Under the pieces are notes generated by a model. That model worked only from the letters and a program-made list of their open reading frames with translations. It was not told the origin of the DNA and made no database searches. From positions 1,550,001 to 1,614,000 of the forward strand of contig NZ_VLKF01000001.1 in NCBI RefSeq assembly GCF_007994135.1: a DNA stretch of 64,000 bases, in the 5' to 3' direction. The stretch comes from Modestobacter roseus (GTDB lineage Bacteria; Actinomycetota; Actinomycetes; Mycobacteriales; Geodermatophilaceae). Below are positions 15,758-25,015 of this stretch, in pieces (position 1 is the first letter of the stretch; every line of letters begins with the position of its first letter). The position numbers were made by a program, and so were the translations under genes.

Positions 15758-16797
15758 CCGCCACCCTCCCGGCGACCGCGGAGGCCACGGCCGCCACCCC
15801 GGTGACCATGGCCGGGGCGCTGAACCGGGCGCTGGCCGACGCGCTGGCCGAGGACGAGCGGGTCGTCGTCTTCGGCGAGGACGTCGCAACGCTCGGTGGC
15901 GTCTTCCGGGTCACCGACGGCCTGGCCGACCGGTTCGGCGAGCGGCGGGTGTTCGACACCCCGCTGGCCGAGAGCGCGATCGTCGGCACCGCGATCGGCA
16001 TGGCGATGGCCGGGCTGCGGCCGGTGGTCGAGATGCAGTTCGACGCGTTCGCCTACCCCGCCTTCGAGCAGGTCACCAGCCACCTGGCCAAGCTGCGCAA
16101 CCGCACCCGCGGGCGGGTGGGCGCGCCGGTGGTGATCCGGGTGCCCTACGGCGGCGGGATCGGCGGGGTGGAGCACCACTCGGACTCCTCCGAGGCGTAC
16201 TACACCCACACCCCCGGTCTGCGCGTCGTGGCCCCGGGCACCCCGGGCGACGCCTACGACCTGCTGCGGGCCGCCATCGACTGCCCCGACCCGGTGGTGT
16301 TCCTGGAGCCCAAGCGCCGGTACTGGAGCAAGGAGACGACCACCCTGGGCGCCGACCCGCTGCCGGTCGACCGGGCCGCCGTCCGCCGCCCCGGCGCGGA
16401 CGTCACGCTGATCGCCTACGGCGGCATGCTCGCCACCGCGCTGGAGGCGGCCGAGGCCGCCACCGAGGAGGGCTGGGACGTCGAGGTCGTCGACCTCCGG
16501 TCGCTGTCGCCGTTCGACGACGAGACGGTCACCGCCTCCGTCCGGCGCACCGGGCGCGCGGTCGTCGTCCACGAGGCGCAGGGCTTCGGGGGCTACGGCG
16601 CGGAGGTCGCCGCCCGGGTCACCGAGCAGTGCTTCCACCACCTGGCCGCGCCGGTGCTGCGGGTCACCGGCCTGGACGTGCCCTACCCACCGCCCCGGCT
16701 GGAGCAGCACCACCTGCCCAGCGTCGACCGGGTGCTCGACGCCATCGCACGGCTGCAGTGGGACGACGAGGTCGTCCCCGCACGGACGGAGCACTGA
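15754..16797 (+). CDS. bkdB: 2-oxoacid dehydrogenase E1 component, beta subunit
   Basis: 347 residues. Contains the transketolase-like Pyr domain with VFGEDVATLGGVFRVT (the Glu that activates thiamine diphosphate), LAESAIVGTAIGMAMAG and EMQFDAFAYPAFEQ, and the C-terminal domain with VVHEAQGFGGYGAEV. Forms an alpha2beta2 heterotetramer with the upstream product. GTG start overlapping the alpha stop; the E2 gene starts two bases after its own stop. Full length for the family. Confidence 0.9.
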   Translation: MTATLPATAEATAATPVTMAGALNRALADALAEDERVVVFGEDVATLGGVFRVTDGLADRFGERRVFDTPLAESAIVGTAIGMAMAGLRPVVEMQFDAFAYPAFEQVTSHLAKLRNRTRGRVGAPVVIRVPYGGGIGGVEHHSDSSEAYYTHTPGLRVVAPGTPGDAYDLLRAAIDCPDPVVFLEPKRRYWSKETTTLGADPLPVDRAAVRRPGADVTLIAYGGMLATALEAAEAATEEGWDVEVVDLRSLSPFDDETVTASVRRTGRAVVVHEAQGFGGYGAEVAARVTEQCFHHLAAPVLRVTGLDVPYPPPRLEQHHLPSVDRVLDAIARLQWDDEVVPARTEH

Positions 16798-16798
16798 C

Positions 16799-18130
16799 GT
16801 GCCGGTCTTCCTGCTGCCGGACCTCGGCGAAGGCCTCACCGAGGCGGCGATCGTGACCTGGCTGGTCGAGGAGGGCGACACGGTGGCCGTCGACCAGCCG
16901 GTCGTGGAGGTCGAGACGGCGAAGGCCGCCGTCGAGGTGCCGGTCCCCTTCGCCGGCGTGGTCACCCGCCGGCACGGGACACCGGGCGCCACCCTCGCGG
17001 TCGGCTCCCCGCTGCTGGAGGTGCAGCCGGCCGGGTTCGACGAGCCCGGCGTCGTGACGCCGGCGCCGACCGCCCAGGCGCCTCGGGGCAGCCGGCAGAC
17101 AGGCAGCGAGCAGTCAGGCAGCGAGCAAACAGGCAGCGAGGAGGGCTCGGGCAGCGTGCTGATCGGCTACGGGACGTCGGCCGCCCCACCCCGGCGTGCG
17201 GGCCGGCGGCGGCACCGGCGGCCGGTGTCCGACCCGGTGACCGCCGGGCGGCCCGCCGCCGCACCCGCCGTCATCTCCCCGATCGTCCGGAAGCTCGCCC
17301 GGGCCGGCGGGCTCGACCTGCGCGAGCTGACCGGCAGCGGCTTCGGCGGCACGATCACCCGCCGGGACGTCGAGGGGGCGCTGACCGCCCGCACCGGGCC
17401 GCCCGCACCGGAGCCGCCGGTCAGGGACGCGCCCGACGAACCCGGGGTCCGCCGGGTGCCGCTGACCGGCGTCCGGAAGGCCACGGCGGACAAGCTGAGC
17501 CGCTCCCGCCGGGAGATCCCCGAGGCGACGGTCTGGGTCGACGTCGACGCCACCGAGCTGCTCGCCGCCCGGGCGAGCCTGACCGCGGCGGCGCCGGACC
17601 GGCCGGTGGGGCTGCTGGCCCTGCTCGCCCGCTTCGCCCTGCTGGGGCTGCGCCGGTTCCCCGAGCTCAACGGCCGGGTCGAGGGGGACGAGCTCGTGCT
17701 CCCCGACGCCGTCCACCTCGGGTTCGCCGCGCAGACCGACCGCGGGCTGGTGGTGCCCGTGGTGCGGGACGCCCACCGGCTGACCACCCGCGACCTGTCC
17801 GCGGCGCTGGCCGACCGCACGGCGCGGGCCCGCGCCGGGCGCCTCGCCCCGGCGGACCTCTCCGGCGGCACGTTCACCGTGAACAACCACGGCGTCTTCG
17901 GCCTCGACGGAGCGGCCGCGATCATCAACCACCCGGAGATCGCGATCCTGGGCATCGGGCGGGTCGTCCCCCGGCCGTGGGTGGTCGACGGGGAGCTCGC
18001 GGTCCGGTCGGTCGCCCAGCTGGGGCTGGCCTTCGACCACCGGGCCTGCGACGGCGGCACCGCCGGCGGGTTCCTGCGGTTCGTGGCCGACTGCGTGGAG
18101 TCGCCGGTGCGCGCGCTCGGGGACCTCTGA
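16799..18130 (+). CDS. bkdC: Dihydrolipoamide acyltransferase (E2)
   Basis: 443 residues. Lipoyl domain 1-80 with the lipoylated Lys in VETAKAAVEV; a low-complexity linker with three QTGSE-like repeats; peripheral subunit-binding domain at about 158-195 (ISPIVRKLARAGGLDLRELTGSG); catalytic core from about 215 with the HxxxDG motif as FDHRACDGG near residue 420. Accepts the acyl group from E1 and moves it to CoA. No E3 lies next to it, so a shared Lpd elsewhere must reoxidise the lipoyl group. GTG start. Confidence 0.92.
   Translation: MPVFLLPDLGEGLTEAAIVTWLVEEGDTVAVDQPVVEVETAKAAVEVPVPFAGVVTRRHGTPGATLAVGSPLLEVQPAGFDEPGVVTPAPTAQAPRGSRQTGSEQSGSEQTGSEEGSGSVLIGYGTSAAPPRRAGRRRHRRPVSDPVTAGRPAAAPAVISPIVRKLARAGGLDLRELTGSGFGGTITRRDVEGALTARTGPPAPEPPVRDAPDEPGVRRVPLTGVRKATADKLSRSRREIPEATVWVDVDATELLAARASLTAAAPDRPVGLLALLARFALLGLRRFPELNGRVEGDELVLPDAVHLGFAAQTDRGLVVPVVRDAHRLTTRDLSAALADRTARARAGRLAPADLSGGTFTVNNHGVFGLDGAAAIINHPEIAILGIGRVVPRPWVVDGELAVRSVAQLGLAFDHRACDGGTAGGFLRFVADCVESPVRALGDL
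17096..17140 (+). repeat. 3 x 15-bp in-frame tandem repeat in the E2 linker
   Basis: Units CA(G/A)(A/T/A)CAGGCAGCGAG at 17096-17110, 17111-17125 and 17126-17140 encode QTGSE-QSGSE-QTGSE in the flexible linker after the lipoyl domain. In-frame, so tolerated. Confidence 0.9.
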
Positions 18131-18139
18131 GGCCCGCGC

Positions 18140-18769
18140 TCAGCGGGTGCGCAGCCCCGCGAAGGCGGTCGTGACCACCGCGTCGGCCAGCGCGCCGGCG
18201 CTCAGCTCCCCACCGGGGCGGTACCACTCGGTGAGCGAGTTGACGGTGCCGAACAGCAGCCGGCCGGTGACCGCCGGGTCGACGTCGGGCCGGACGTCGC
18301 CCTCGGCCACCGCCGCCCGCACCAGCCCGGTGACCACGTGGTCGAACTCCCGGCGCCGCGCCAGCGCCGCGCGCTCGACGTCGGTGTTGCCGCGCACCCG
18401 CAGCAGCAGCGTGACGAACGGCAACCGCTCGGTGAGCACCCGCACCGAGCCGCGGACGACGTGCTCGAGCCGGTCGACGGCCGGCCCGCGGGTGGCGCCC
18501 GGCTCGCCGGTCACGGCGAACAGGTCGTCCAGCGCCCGGTCCAGTGCCAGCCGCAGCAGCTCGACCTTGCTCGGCACGTGGTGGTAGATCGCGGACTTGG
18601 TCACCCCGAGCCGGCCGGCGATCTCGTCCATGGTCGTCGCGTCGTAGCCGCGCTCGATGAAGACCGCGACCGCCACCTCCAGCAGCGAGTCCAGCGAGTG
18701 CCCGGGGCGGCCCCGCCGCGCCACCGCACCCGAGCTCACCGCACCCGAGGTCACCGCACCCGAGGTCAC
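18140..18769 (-). CDS. TetR-family regulator, probably of phenylacetate genes
   Basis: Up to 209 residues. TetR DNA-binding domain SLLEVAVAVFIERGYDATT and IAGRLGVTKSAIYHHVPSK near residues 28-75, then a ligand domain of the TetR_C type found in acyl-CoA-responsive regulators. Its GTG overlaps the stop of paaK, so it is co-transcribed with it. Start is uncertain: three in-frame GTGs (18769, 18754, 18739) lie in a 15-base tandem repeat, giving a 5-residue ladder. Likely acts at the operator between paaK and paaA, in the manner of PaaR with phenylacetyl-CoA as inducer. Confidence 0.85.
   Translation of the reverse strand: MTSGAVTSGAVSSGAVARRGRPGHSLDSLLEVAVAVFIERGYDATTMDEIAGRLGVTKSAIYHHVPSKVELLRLALDRALDDLFAVTGEPGATRGPAVDRLEHVVRGSVRVLTERLPFVTLLLRVRGNTDVERAALARRREFDHVVTGLVRAAVAEGDVRPDVDPAVTGRLLFGTVNSLTEWYRPGGELSAGALADAVVTTAFAGLRTR
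18725..18769 (-). repeat. 3 x 15-bp tandem repeat carrying alternative starts of the TetR gene
   Basis: On the minus strand GTGA(C/G)CTCGGGTGCG repeats at 18769-18755, 18754-18740 and 18739-18725, each beginning with a potential GTG start and encoding TSGAV-type peptides. Only one base differs among copies. Confidence 0.9.
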
Positions 18770-20103
18770 GTCCGCCGCCGGTTGTCGGTCATGCGCTGCA
18801 GTTTGCCCAACGACCGCGGCAGCGTGTCCGGGTCGACCACCAGCACCTCGATCGTCGAGCCCACGACGTCCTTGACGCCGCGCGTCACCTCCGCCGCCGC
18901 GTCCGCACGCCGCCCGGCCGGGCAGTCGGGGCGGGCCTCGACCCGGCAGACCAGGTGGTCCAGCCGGCCCCGGGTGGTCAGCTCCAGGGCGAAGTGCGGC
19001 GACAGCCCCGGCGTGCCGAGCACGACCTCCTCGATCTGGGTCGGGAAGAGGTTCACCCCGCGCAGCACGATCATGTCGTCGGTGCGCCCGGTGATCCGGG
19101 CCATCCGCCGCATCCCGGGCCGGGCGGTGCCGGGCAGCAAGCGGGTCAGGTCGCGGGTGCGGTAGCGGACCACCGGCATCGCCCGCTTGGTGAGCGAGGT
19201 GAACACCAGCTCGCCCTCCTCGCCGTCCGGGAGCACGTCACCGGTGACCGGGTCGATCACCTCGGGCAGGAAGTGGTCCTCCCAGACGTGCAGCCCGTCC
19301 TTGGTCTCGACGCACTCCTGGGCCACACCCGGGCCCATCACCTCCGACAGCCCGTAGACGTCGACGGCGTCGATCCCGAGCCGCTCCTCGATCTCCCCGC
19401 GCATCTGCTCGGTCCACGGCTCGGCGCCGAGGATGCCGATCTCCGCCGAGCTCGACCGGGGGTCCAGGCCCTGCCGCTCGAACTCGTCGATCACCGTCAG
19501 CGCGTAGGACGGCGTCATCATCAGCACCCGCGGGCGGAAGTCGGTGATCAGCTGGACCTGGCGCGGGGTCATGCCGCCGGAGACCGGGACGACGGTGCAG
19601 CCCAGCGCCTCCGCCCCGGCGTGCGCGCCCAGCCCGCCGGTGAACAGCCCGTAGCCGTACGCGTTGTGCAGCAGGTCGCCCGGCCGGCCACCGGCCGCCC
19701 GGATGGACCGGGCCATCAGCCCCGCCCACGTGGTGAGGTCCTCGGCCGTGTAGCCGACGACGGTGGGCCGGCCGGTGGTGCCCGAGGAGGCGTGCACCCG
19801 CCGCACCTGCTCCCGGGGGACGGCGAACATGCCGAACGGGTACTCCTCCCGCAGGTCGGCCTTGCCGGTCAGCGGGAAGCGGGCCAGGTCGGCGGGGTCA
19901 CGGCAGTCGTCGGGGTGCACGCCGGCCGCGTCGAAGGCCCGCCGGTGGTGCGGCACGTTGTCGTAGGCGTGCCGCAGCGACCAGCGCAGCCGGGTCAGCT
20001 GCAGTGCCCGCAGCTCGTCCGCGCCCATCCGCTCGGCCGCGTCCAGGGTGCCCGGGTCCGGTGCCCCGCCCCGCCGTCCCGCACGACCGTCCGCCACCGT
20101 CAT
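18766..20103 (-). CDS. paaK: Phenylacetate-CoA ligase
   Basis: 445 residues, normal for PaaK. AMP-binding motif [15 protein letters not shown] (about residues 100-114), [29 protein letters not shown] and the C-terminal AMP-binding_C2 region with the catalytic Lys in SLGKLQRM. Converts phenylacetate, ATP and CoA to phenylacetyl-CoA, the substrate of the PaaABCDE epoxidase encoded divergently. I start it at ATG 20103, which has GGAGG five bases upstream, rather than at GTG 20148. Co-transcribed with the TetR gene. Confidence 0.95.
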   Translation of the reverse strand: MTVADGRAGRRGGAPDPGTLDAAERMGADELRALQLTRLRWSLRHAYDNVPHHRRAFDAAGVHPDDCRDPADLARFPLTGKADLREEYPFGMFAVPREQVRRVHASSGTTGRPTVVGYTAEDLTTWAGLMARSIRAAGGRPGDLLHNAYGYGLFTGGLGAHAGAEALGCTVVPVSGGMTPRQVQLITDFRPRVLMMTPSYALTVIDEFERQGLDPRSSSAEIGILGAEPWTEQMRGEIEERLGIDAVDVYGLSEVMGPGVAQECVETKDGLHVWEDHFLPEVIDPVTGDVLPDGEEGELVFTSLTKRAMPVVRYRTRDLTRLLPGTARPGMRRMARITGRTDDMIVLRGVNLFPTQIEEVVLGTPGLSPHFALELTTRGRLDHLVCRVEARPDCPAGRRADAAAEVTRGVKDVVGSTIEVLVVDPDTLPRSLGKLQRMTDNRRRT

Positions 20104-20152
20104 CCCGGCCTCCGCCTGCCGCTTGTGTGCTGCGTCACTGCGCGGCACACTA

Positions 20153-20174
20153 TTACCGACCGCCCGGTCAGTAA
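20153..20174. promoter_or_regulatory. TetR/PaaR-type operator between paaK and paaA
   Basis: Inverted repeat TTACCGACCG (20153-20162), CC, CGGTCAGTAA (20165-20174); arms match at nine of ten positions. It lies 12 bases before the paaA start and 50 upstream of paaK, so it can control both directions. The (ACYGACCG)/(CGGTCAGT) arms resemble those described for actinobacterial PaaR (from memory), with a shorter centre. Confidence 0.75.
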
Positions 20175-20185
20175 ATGGAGGAGCG

Positions 20186-21133
20186 ATGTCCGCGCCGACC
20201 CTCTCGACCCGCGAGGCCGACCTGCAGGAGCACTTCGCGGCGACGATCGCCGCCGACCGCCGGATCGAGCCCCGCGACTGGATGCCCGAGGGCTACCGGA
20301 AGACGCTCGTGCGGCAGATCGCCCAGCACGCGCACTCGGAGATCATCGGGATGCAGCCGGAGGGTGACTGGCTGCTGGCCGCACCCAGCCTGCGGCGCAA
20401 GGCGGTGCTGCTGGCCAAGGTGCAGGACGAGGCCGGCCACGGCCTGTACCTGTACGCCGCCGCCGAGACGCTCGGCGCCGACCGGGCCGACCTCACCGAC
20501 AAGCTGATCGAGGGCCGGCAGAAGTACAGCTCGATCTTCAACTACCCCACGCTGACCTACGCCGACGTCGGCGTCATCGGCTGGCTGGTCGACGGCGCGG
20601 CCATCTGCAACCAGGTGCCGCTGTGCCGCTCCTCCTACGGGCCCTACGCCCGGGCGATGATCCGGGTCTGCAAGGAGGAGTCCTTCCACCAGCGGCAGGG
20701 CTACGAGCTGCTGCTGACCATGATGGGCGGCACCGACGAGCAGCGGGCGATGGTGCAGGACGCCGTCGACCGGTGGTGGTGGCCGTCGCTGATGATGTTC
20801 GGCCCGCCGGACGCCGACAGCCCGAACTCGGCGCAGTCGATGGCCTGGGGCATCAAGCGACACGGCAACGACGAGCTGCGCCAGCGGTTCGTGGACATGA
20901 GCGTGCCGCAGGCCGAGGTGCTGGGCGTGACGCTCCCCGACCCGGACCTGCACTGGGACAGCGAGGCCGGGCACTGGCGGTTCGGCCCGATCGACTGGGA
21001 GCACTTCCGCCAGGTGCTCGCCGGCGACGGACCGTGCAACGCCGAGCGGATCGCCCGCCGCCGGGCCGCCCGCGACGACAACGCCTGGGTCACCGAAGCC
21101 GCCACGGCGTTCGCGAGCAGGCACGGTGGCTGA
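20186..21133 (+). CDS. paaA: Phenylacetyl-CoA 1,2-epoxidase catalytic subunit
   Basis: 315 residues. Diiron carboxylate ligands are visible as [19 protein letters not shown] and [13 protein letters not shown] (two ExxH-type motifs). With PaaC it epoxidises the ring of phenylacetyl-CoA using O2. ATG 20186 directly follows GGAGGAG; an earlier ATG at 20175 is in another frame. First gene of the operon, immediately behind the operator; overlaps paaB by eight bases. Confidence 0.96.
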   Translation: MSAPTLSTREADLQEHFAATIAADRRIEPRDWMPEGYRKTLVRQIAQHAHSEIIGMQPEGDWLLAAPSLRRKAVLLAKVQDEAGHGLYLYAAAETLGADRADLTDKLIEGRQKYSSIFNYPTLTYADVGVIGWLVDGAAICNQVPLCRSSYGPYARAMIRVCKEESFHQRQGYELLLTMMGGTDEQRAMVQDAVDRWWWPSLMMFGPPDADSPNSAQSMAWGIKRHGNDELRQRFVDMSVPQAEVLGVTLPDPDLHWDSEAGHWRFGPIDWEHFRQVLAGDGPCNAERIARRRAARDDNAWVTEAATAFASRHGG

Positions 21134-21491
21134 CCTCACCGCCGAGGGCGGGCACGGCGCGGTCCCCACCGGGCCGCAGGTGCCGGTCCAGCCGCAGCGC
21201 GCCACCACCCGCCGCGACTGGCCGCTGTACGAGGTGTTCGTGCGCGGCAAGCGCGGGCTCAACCACGTGCACGTCGGCTCGCTGCACGCTCCCGACGACG
21301 AGATGGCCGTCCACGCGGCGCGCGACGTCTACACCCGGCGCAACGAGGGCGTGAGCATCTGGGTGGTGCGGGCGGCGGACATCACCGCGTCCAGCCCCGA
21401 CGAGAAGGACCCGATGTTCGCCCCCAGCGGCGACAAGGTCTACCGGCACCCGACGTTCTACGAGCTCCCCGACGACGTCCCGCACATCTAG
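21126..21491 (+). CDS. paaB: Phenylacetyl-CoA epoxidase subunit B
   Basis: 121 residues. [42 protein letters not shown] and [11 protein letters not shown] are characteristic of PaaB, a small structural subunit that holds PaaAC dimers together. The first ~25 residues are an extra Gly/Pro-rich tail. GTG start overlapping the paaA stop region. Confidence 0.95.
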   Translation: MADLTAEGGHGAVPTGPQVPVQPQRATTRRDWPLYEVFVRGKRGLNHVHVGSLHAPDDEMAVHAARDVYTRRNEGVSIWVVRAADITASSPDEKDPMFAPSGDKVYRHPTFYELPDDVPHI

Positions 21492-21500
21492 AAGGACCTC

Positions 21501-21550
21501 CTCCCTCCCGGCGACGCTCGTTCCGCGCATCGCGGGTCCCTGGGAGGGGG
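21501..21550 (+). other. Hairpin between paaB and paaC
   Basis: CTCCCTCCC (21501-21509) pairs with GGGAGGGGG (21542-21550), eight of nine Watson-Crick plus one wobble, and the loop holds a second stem CCGCG-CAT-CGCGG. It fills the only real gap (77 bases) in an otherwise overlapping operon. Could stabilise or partially terminate the paaAB message. Confidence 0.5.
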
Positions 21551-21568
21551 CCGCCCTGAGGAGTCACC

Positions 21569-22477
21569 TTGCACGAGGAGACCGTCTACGACGCACTGGA
21601 CTCCGCGCACGGCGGTGCAGGCCAGTGGGCGTTCGGCACCGGGTTCGACGAGCCCCTGGCCGGGGTCGACACCCGGGCCCCCGACGGCGTCGACCCCACC
21701 GACCTGGGCGGGTACTGCCTGATGCTCGGCGACGACGCCCTGGTGCTCGCCCAGCGGCTCACCGAGTGGATCACCGCTGCACCCGAGCTCGAGGAGGAGG
21801 TGGCGATCGGCAACACCGCCCTGGACCTGCTCGGCCAGGCCCGGCTGCTGCTCGCCCGCGCCGGTTCCCTCGGCGTGCTCGGCCGCTCCCGCTCGCTGGC
21901 CACCGGCTCGATCCCCGACGAGGACGCGCTGGCCTACTTCCGCGACCCCGACGAGTTCCGCTGCACCGCGCTGGTCGCGGCGGAGAACGGCGACTTCGCG
22001 CGGACCACCCTCCGGCTGCTCGTCGCCGCGACCGTCCGGCTGGCGGTGGTCACCCGGCTGCGTGGCTCGCGCGACCCGGTGCTCGCGGCGATCGCCGGCA
22101 AGGCCGTGCACGAGCTGACCTACCACCGCGACCACGCCGCCCGCTGGGTCCTGCGCCTGGGCGACGGGACCGCCGAGTCCCACCGGCGCGCCCAGGACGG
22201 CGCCGACGCCGTCTGGCCGCTGCTGGCCGACCTGTTCACCGCCACCGACGTCGAGCGGCGGCTGGCCGGCGCCGGCGTGGGCGTCGACCCGGCGGACGTC
22301 CGCGACGAGGTGCGCGAGGTGCTGACCACGGTGCTCCGGCAGGCGACGCTGCGGGTGCCCGACTGGCCGGCCGGCACGGCACCCCGCGGCCGGACCGGCG
22401 TGCACGGACCGGAGCTGACCGGGCTGCTCGCCACCCTGCAGGGCCTCGCCCGTGCGCACCCGGCGGCGACCTGGTGA
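21569..22477 (+). CDS. paaC: Phenylacetyl-CoA epoxidase subunit C
   Basis: 302 residues, slightly longer than E. coli PaaC. Ferritin-like fold; ENGDFARTTLRLL and KAVHELTYHRDHAARWVLRLGDG are PaaC signatures. It pairs with PaaA as the structural, non-catalytic partner. TTG start is supported by GAGGAG five bases upstream (21558-21563). Overlaps paaD by four bases. Confidence 0.94.
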   Translation: MHEETVYDALDSAHGGAGQWAFGTGFDEPLAGVDTRAPDGVDPTDLGGYCLMLGDDALVLAQRLTEWITAAPELEEEVAIGNTALDLLGQARLLLARAGSLGVLGRSRSLATGSIPDEDALAYFRDPDEFRCTALVAAENGDFARTTLRLLVAATVRLAVVTRLRGSRDPVLAAIAGKAVHELTYHRDHAARWVLRLGDGTAESHRRAQDGADAVWPLLADLFTATDVERRLAGAGVGVDPADVRDEVREVLTTVLRQATLRVPDWPAGTAPRGRTGVHGPELTGLLATLQGLARAHPAATW

Positions 22478-22986
22478 CCGGCGCCCGGCCCGGCCTCCGG
22501 GACGCGCGGGCGGTGGCCGCGACGGTGACCGACCCCGAACTGCCGATGGTCACCCTCGCCGACCTGGGCGTGCTGCGCGACGTCCGCACCGAGCAGGACA
22601 CGCTGGTCGTCGAGATCACCCCGACGTACACCGGCTGCCCGGCCCTGGGGGTCATGCGCGCCGACCTGCTGCACGCCCTGCACCGGGCCGGCTTCGAGCG
22701 GGTCGACGTCCGCACCGTGCTCGCGCCCGCCTGGACCACCGACTGGATCAGCGAGACCGGCCGCCGGGAGCTGGCCGCCGCCGGCATCGCGCCGCCCGGC
22801 CCCGCTCCCGCGCGGACCACCGGCCCGGTGCCGCTGCAGCTGCGACCGGTGCGCCGCACCGCCACCTGCCCGCTGTGCGGCTCCCCCGGCGCCGACCAGG
22901 TCAGCGAGTTCGGCCCGACCGCCTGCACGGCGCTGTTCCGGTGCCGGTCGTGCGGCGAGCCGTTCGAGAAGGTCAAGGAGGTCTGA
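22474..22986 (+). CDS. paaD: Phenylacetate degradation protein D (Fe-S assembly-like)
   Basis: 170 residues. N-terminal DUF59/MIP18 domain (VTDPELPMVTLADLGVL, ITPTYTGCPAL with the reactive Cys) and a C-terminal CPLCG/CRSCG four-cysteine metal site. Needed for maturation of the epoxidase, probably in building the PaaE Fe-S cluster. GTG start overlapping paaC. Confidence 0.94.
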   Translation: MTGARPGLRDARAVAATVTDPELPMVTLADLGVLRDVRTEQDTLVVEITPTYTGCPALGVMRADLLHALHRAGFERVDVRTVLAPAWTTDWISETGRRELAAAGIAPPGPAPARTTGPVPLQLRPVRRTATCPLCGSPGADQVSEFGPTACTALFRCRSCGEPFEKVKEV

Positions 22987-24057
22987 GTGGTCCCCCGACG
23001 CCGTGCTCGGTTCCACCCGCTCACCGTCGCCTCGGTCGAGCCGCTGACCGACGACGCGGTGGCGGTGACCTTCGCCGTCCCCGACGAGCTCGCCGCGGAC
23101 TTCCGGTTCCGGCCGGGCCAGGCGCTCACCCTGCGCCGGGTGGACGGCGATCGCGACGAGCGCCGCTCGTACTCGATCTGCGCGCCGGTCGGGTCGCCGC
23201 CCCGGGTCGGGGTGCGCGAGGTGCCCGGCGGGTTCTTCTCCTCCTGGCTGGTGCACGACGTGCGGCCCGGCGACCGGATCGAGGTGCTGCCCCCGGCGGG
23301 CACGTTCACCGCCGACCTGGACGTCCCGGGCGACCACGTCTTCGTCGTCGCCGGCTCGGGCATCACCCCGGCGGTCGGCCTGGCTGGCACGGTGCTGCGG
23401 GACGGCGTCTCGACCGTCACCGTGTTCTACGGCAACCGCCGCACCGACACGGTGATGTTCGCCGACGAGCTCGCCGACCTGAAGGACCGCCACGGCACCC
23501 GGCTGCAGCTGGTGCACGTGCTCTCCCGCGAGCGCCGCGACGCCGAGCTGACCAGCGGCCGGCTGGACGGCGACCGGCTGCGGGCGCTGGTGGACGCCTT
23601 CGTCGACGCCGGCCGGGTCGACCACTGGTGGCTGTGCGGCCCGCACGGCATGGTCACCGACGCCCGTGCCCTCCTGGGTGAGCTGGGCGTGCCCGCCGAG
23701 CGGGTGCACCAGGAGCTGTTCTTCGTCGACGACGCCCCGCCCGAGCCGGTGCGCGGCGACGAGGGGACGGTCACCGGCCCGAGCAGCACGGTGACCGTGG
23801 TGCTCGACGGCCGGACGACGACCCTGGCGCTGCCGCGGGACTCCCCCGTGCTCGACTCGGCCCAGCGGGTGCGCGGCGACCTGCCGTTCGCCTGCCGTGG
23901 CGGGGTGTGCGGCACCTGCCGGGCCCGGGTGACCGACGGCGAGGTGCGGATGCGGCGCAACCACGCCCTCGAGCCGGCCGAGGTGGCGGCCGGGTTCGTG
24001 CTCACCTGCCAGGCGCTGCCGGTGTCCGCGGCCGTGACCGTGGACTTCGACGCATGA
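22987..24057 (+). CDS. paaE: Phenylacetyl-CoA epoxidase reductase subunit
   Basis: 356 residues. FAD domain (RRSYSICAPVG), NAD(P) domain (VFVVAGSGITPAVGLAG, CGPHGM) and C-terminal [2Fe-2S] domain with CRGGVCGTCRARV and a later Cys in LTCQALP. Passes electrons from NADPH to PaaAC. GTG begins right after the paaD stop, with AAGGAGG four bases upstream. Overlaps the thioesterase gene by four bases. Confidence 0.94.
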   Translation: MVPRRRARFHPLTVASVEPLTDDAVAVTFAVPDELAADFRFRPGQALTLRRVDGDRDERRSYSICAPVGSPPRVGVREVPGGFFSSWLVHDVRPGDRIEVLPPAGTFTADLDVPGDHVFVVAGSGITPAVGLAGTVLRDGVSTVTVFYGNRRTDTVMFADELADLKDRHGTRLQLVHVLSRERRDAELTSGRLDGDRLRALVDAFVDAGRVDHWWLCGPHGMVTDARALLGELGVPAERVHQELFFVDDAPPEPVRGDEGTVTGPSSTVTVVLDGRTTTLALPRDSPVLDSAQRVRGDLPFACRGGVCGTCRARVTDGEVRMRRNHALEPAEVAAGFVLTCQALPVSAAVTVDFDA

Positions 24058-24467
24058 GGCCGGTCCCGGCCGGCGCGACCGCCTCGGTCGAGGTGGTGGT
24101 GACCCCCGAGATGACCGTCCGGTTCGACGAGCTGGGCCCGGTGCACCCCGTGTACGCCACGTACCGGATGGCCCAGCACTTCGAGGAGGCGTCCCGCAAG
24201 CTCCTGCTGCGGTACCTGGAGCCGGGCGAGGACGGCATCGGCCGGTCGGTCACCGTCGAGCACCTGGCGCCCAGCCGGGTCGGCGACCGGGTCCGGGTGA
24301 CCGCCACCTGCACGGAGCAGCGCGGCAACCGGCTCACCTGCACGTGCACCGCCGCCGGCGTCGACGGGGACGGCGAGGCGCGCGAGCTGGGCCGGGGCGG
24401 CACGGTCCAGGCCGCCCTGCCCCGGGCCGCGCTCCGCGCCCGGCTGGCCGGCCCCGCGCCCGGCTGA
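24054..24467 (+). CDS. Hotdog thioesterase, FlK-like
   Basis: 137 residues. Shows the pattern of the fluoroacetyl-CoA thioesterase FlK family: VHPVYATYRMAQHFEEAS (matching the region with Thr42 and Glu50 of FlK) and GRSVTVEHLAPS (matching His76). It ends the paa operon, overlapping paaE by four bases, where PaaI thioesterases are usual in other bacteria. Inference: releases CoA from dead-end or toxic ring-epoxide/oxepin-CoA intermediates. Substrate is not provable here. Confidence 0.8.
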   Translation: MRPVPAGATASVEVVVTPEMTVRFDELGPVHPVYATYRMAQHFEEASRKLLLRYLEPGEDGIGRSVTVEHLAPSRVGDRVRVTATCTEQRGNRLTCTCTAAGVDGDGEARELGRGGTVQAALPRAALRARLAGPAPG

Positions 24468-24701
24468 TGCCCCTGCCGGGGGACCCCCCCGGACCACGGT
24501 GTGATGACGTTCCTGGGCGGTCCGCCCCACAGGAGGCGGTCGAGGCCGTACAGTCCACGGTGATCGCCGTTGTGCCTCTGCTTCGTTCCCGGACGTCCGC
24601 AGTCGTCTCTGCCTGACGTTCCCTCTCGGTCCTGCCGGTCGGTACGGCGATCCCGGCGCGACGACTGTCGGCCGGACAACCCCCACCGGGACGAGGACGA
24701 C

Positions 24702-24905
24702 ATGACCCAGGGCACCGTGAAGTGGTTCAACAGCGAGAAGGGCTTCGGCTTCATCGAGCAGGACGGTGGCGGCCCCGACGTGTTCTGCCACTTCTCCGCG
24801 ATCAGCGGTAGCGGCTACAAGTCGCTGGACGAGGCGCAGCGCGTCGAGTTCGACGTCACGCAGGGCCAGAAGGGCCCGCAGGCGGAGAACGTCCGCCCGA
24901 TCTGA
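24702..24905 (+). CDS. Cold-shock protein (CspA family)
   Basis: 67 residues, one cold-shock domain with RNP1 KGFGFI and RNP2 VFCHFSAI. Single-stranded nucleic-acid chaperone. Preceded by a 234-base region with no gene, which probably contains the promoter and a long structured 5' leader, as is normal for csp genes; ACGAGGACG before the ATG is the ribosome site. A strong terminator follows eight bases after the stop. Confidence 0.97.
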   Translation: MTQGTVKWFNSEKGFGFIEQDGGGPDVFCHFSAISGSGYKSLDEAQRVEFDVTQGQKGPQAENVRPI

Positions 24906-24912
24906 GCCACGT

Positions 24913-24947
24913 GACGAGGCCCCGGCGTTCCACGCCGGGGCCTCGTC
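24913..24947 (+). terminator. Rho-independent-type terminator of the csp gene
   Basis: A perfect 16-bp stem, GACGAGGCCCCGGCGT (24913-24928) with its complement (24932-24947) around a TCC loop, right after the csp stop. Very stable; no long T-run, typical of GC-rich actinobacteria. Confidence 0.9.
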
Positions 24948-25015
24948 CGTCTCCGGGCCCGGCGCCCGGCGGACGGATCGATCCGGCACCGCCCCGCCCA
25001 CCCAGGAGGCCCCCC

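Noticed and set aside
16799-18130. Missing E3 gene as evidence for a broken dehydrogenase operon
   Set aside because: Actinobacterial branched-chain complexes commonly share an unlinked dihydrolipoamide dehydrogenase.
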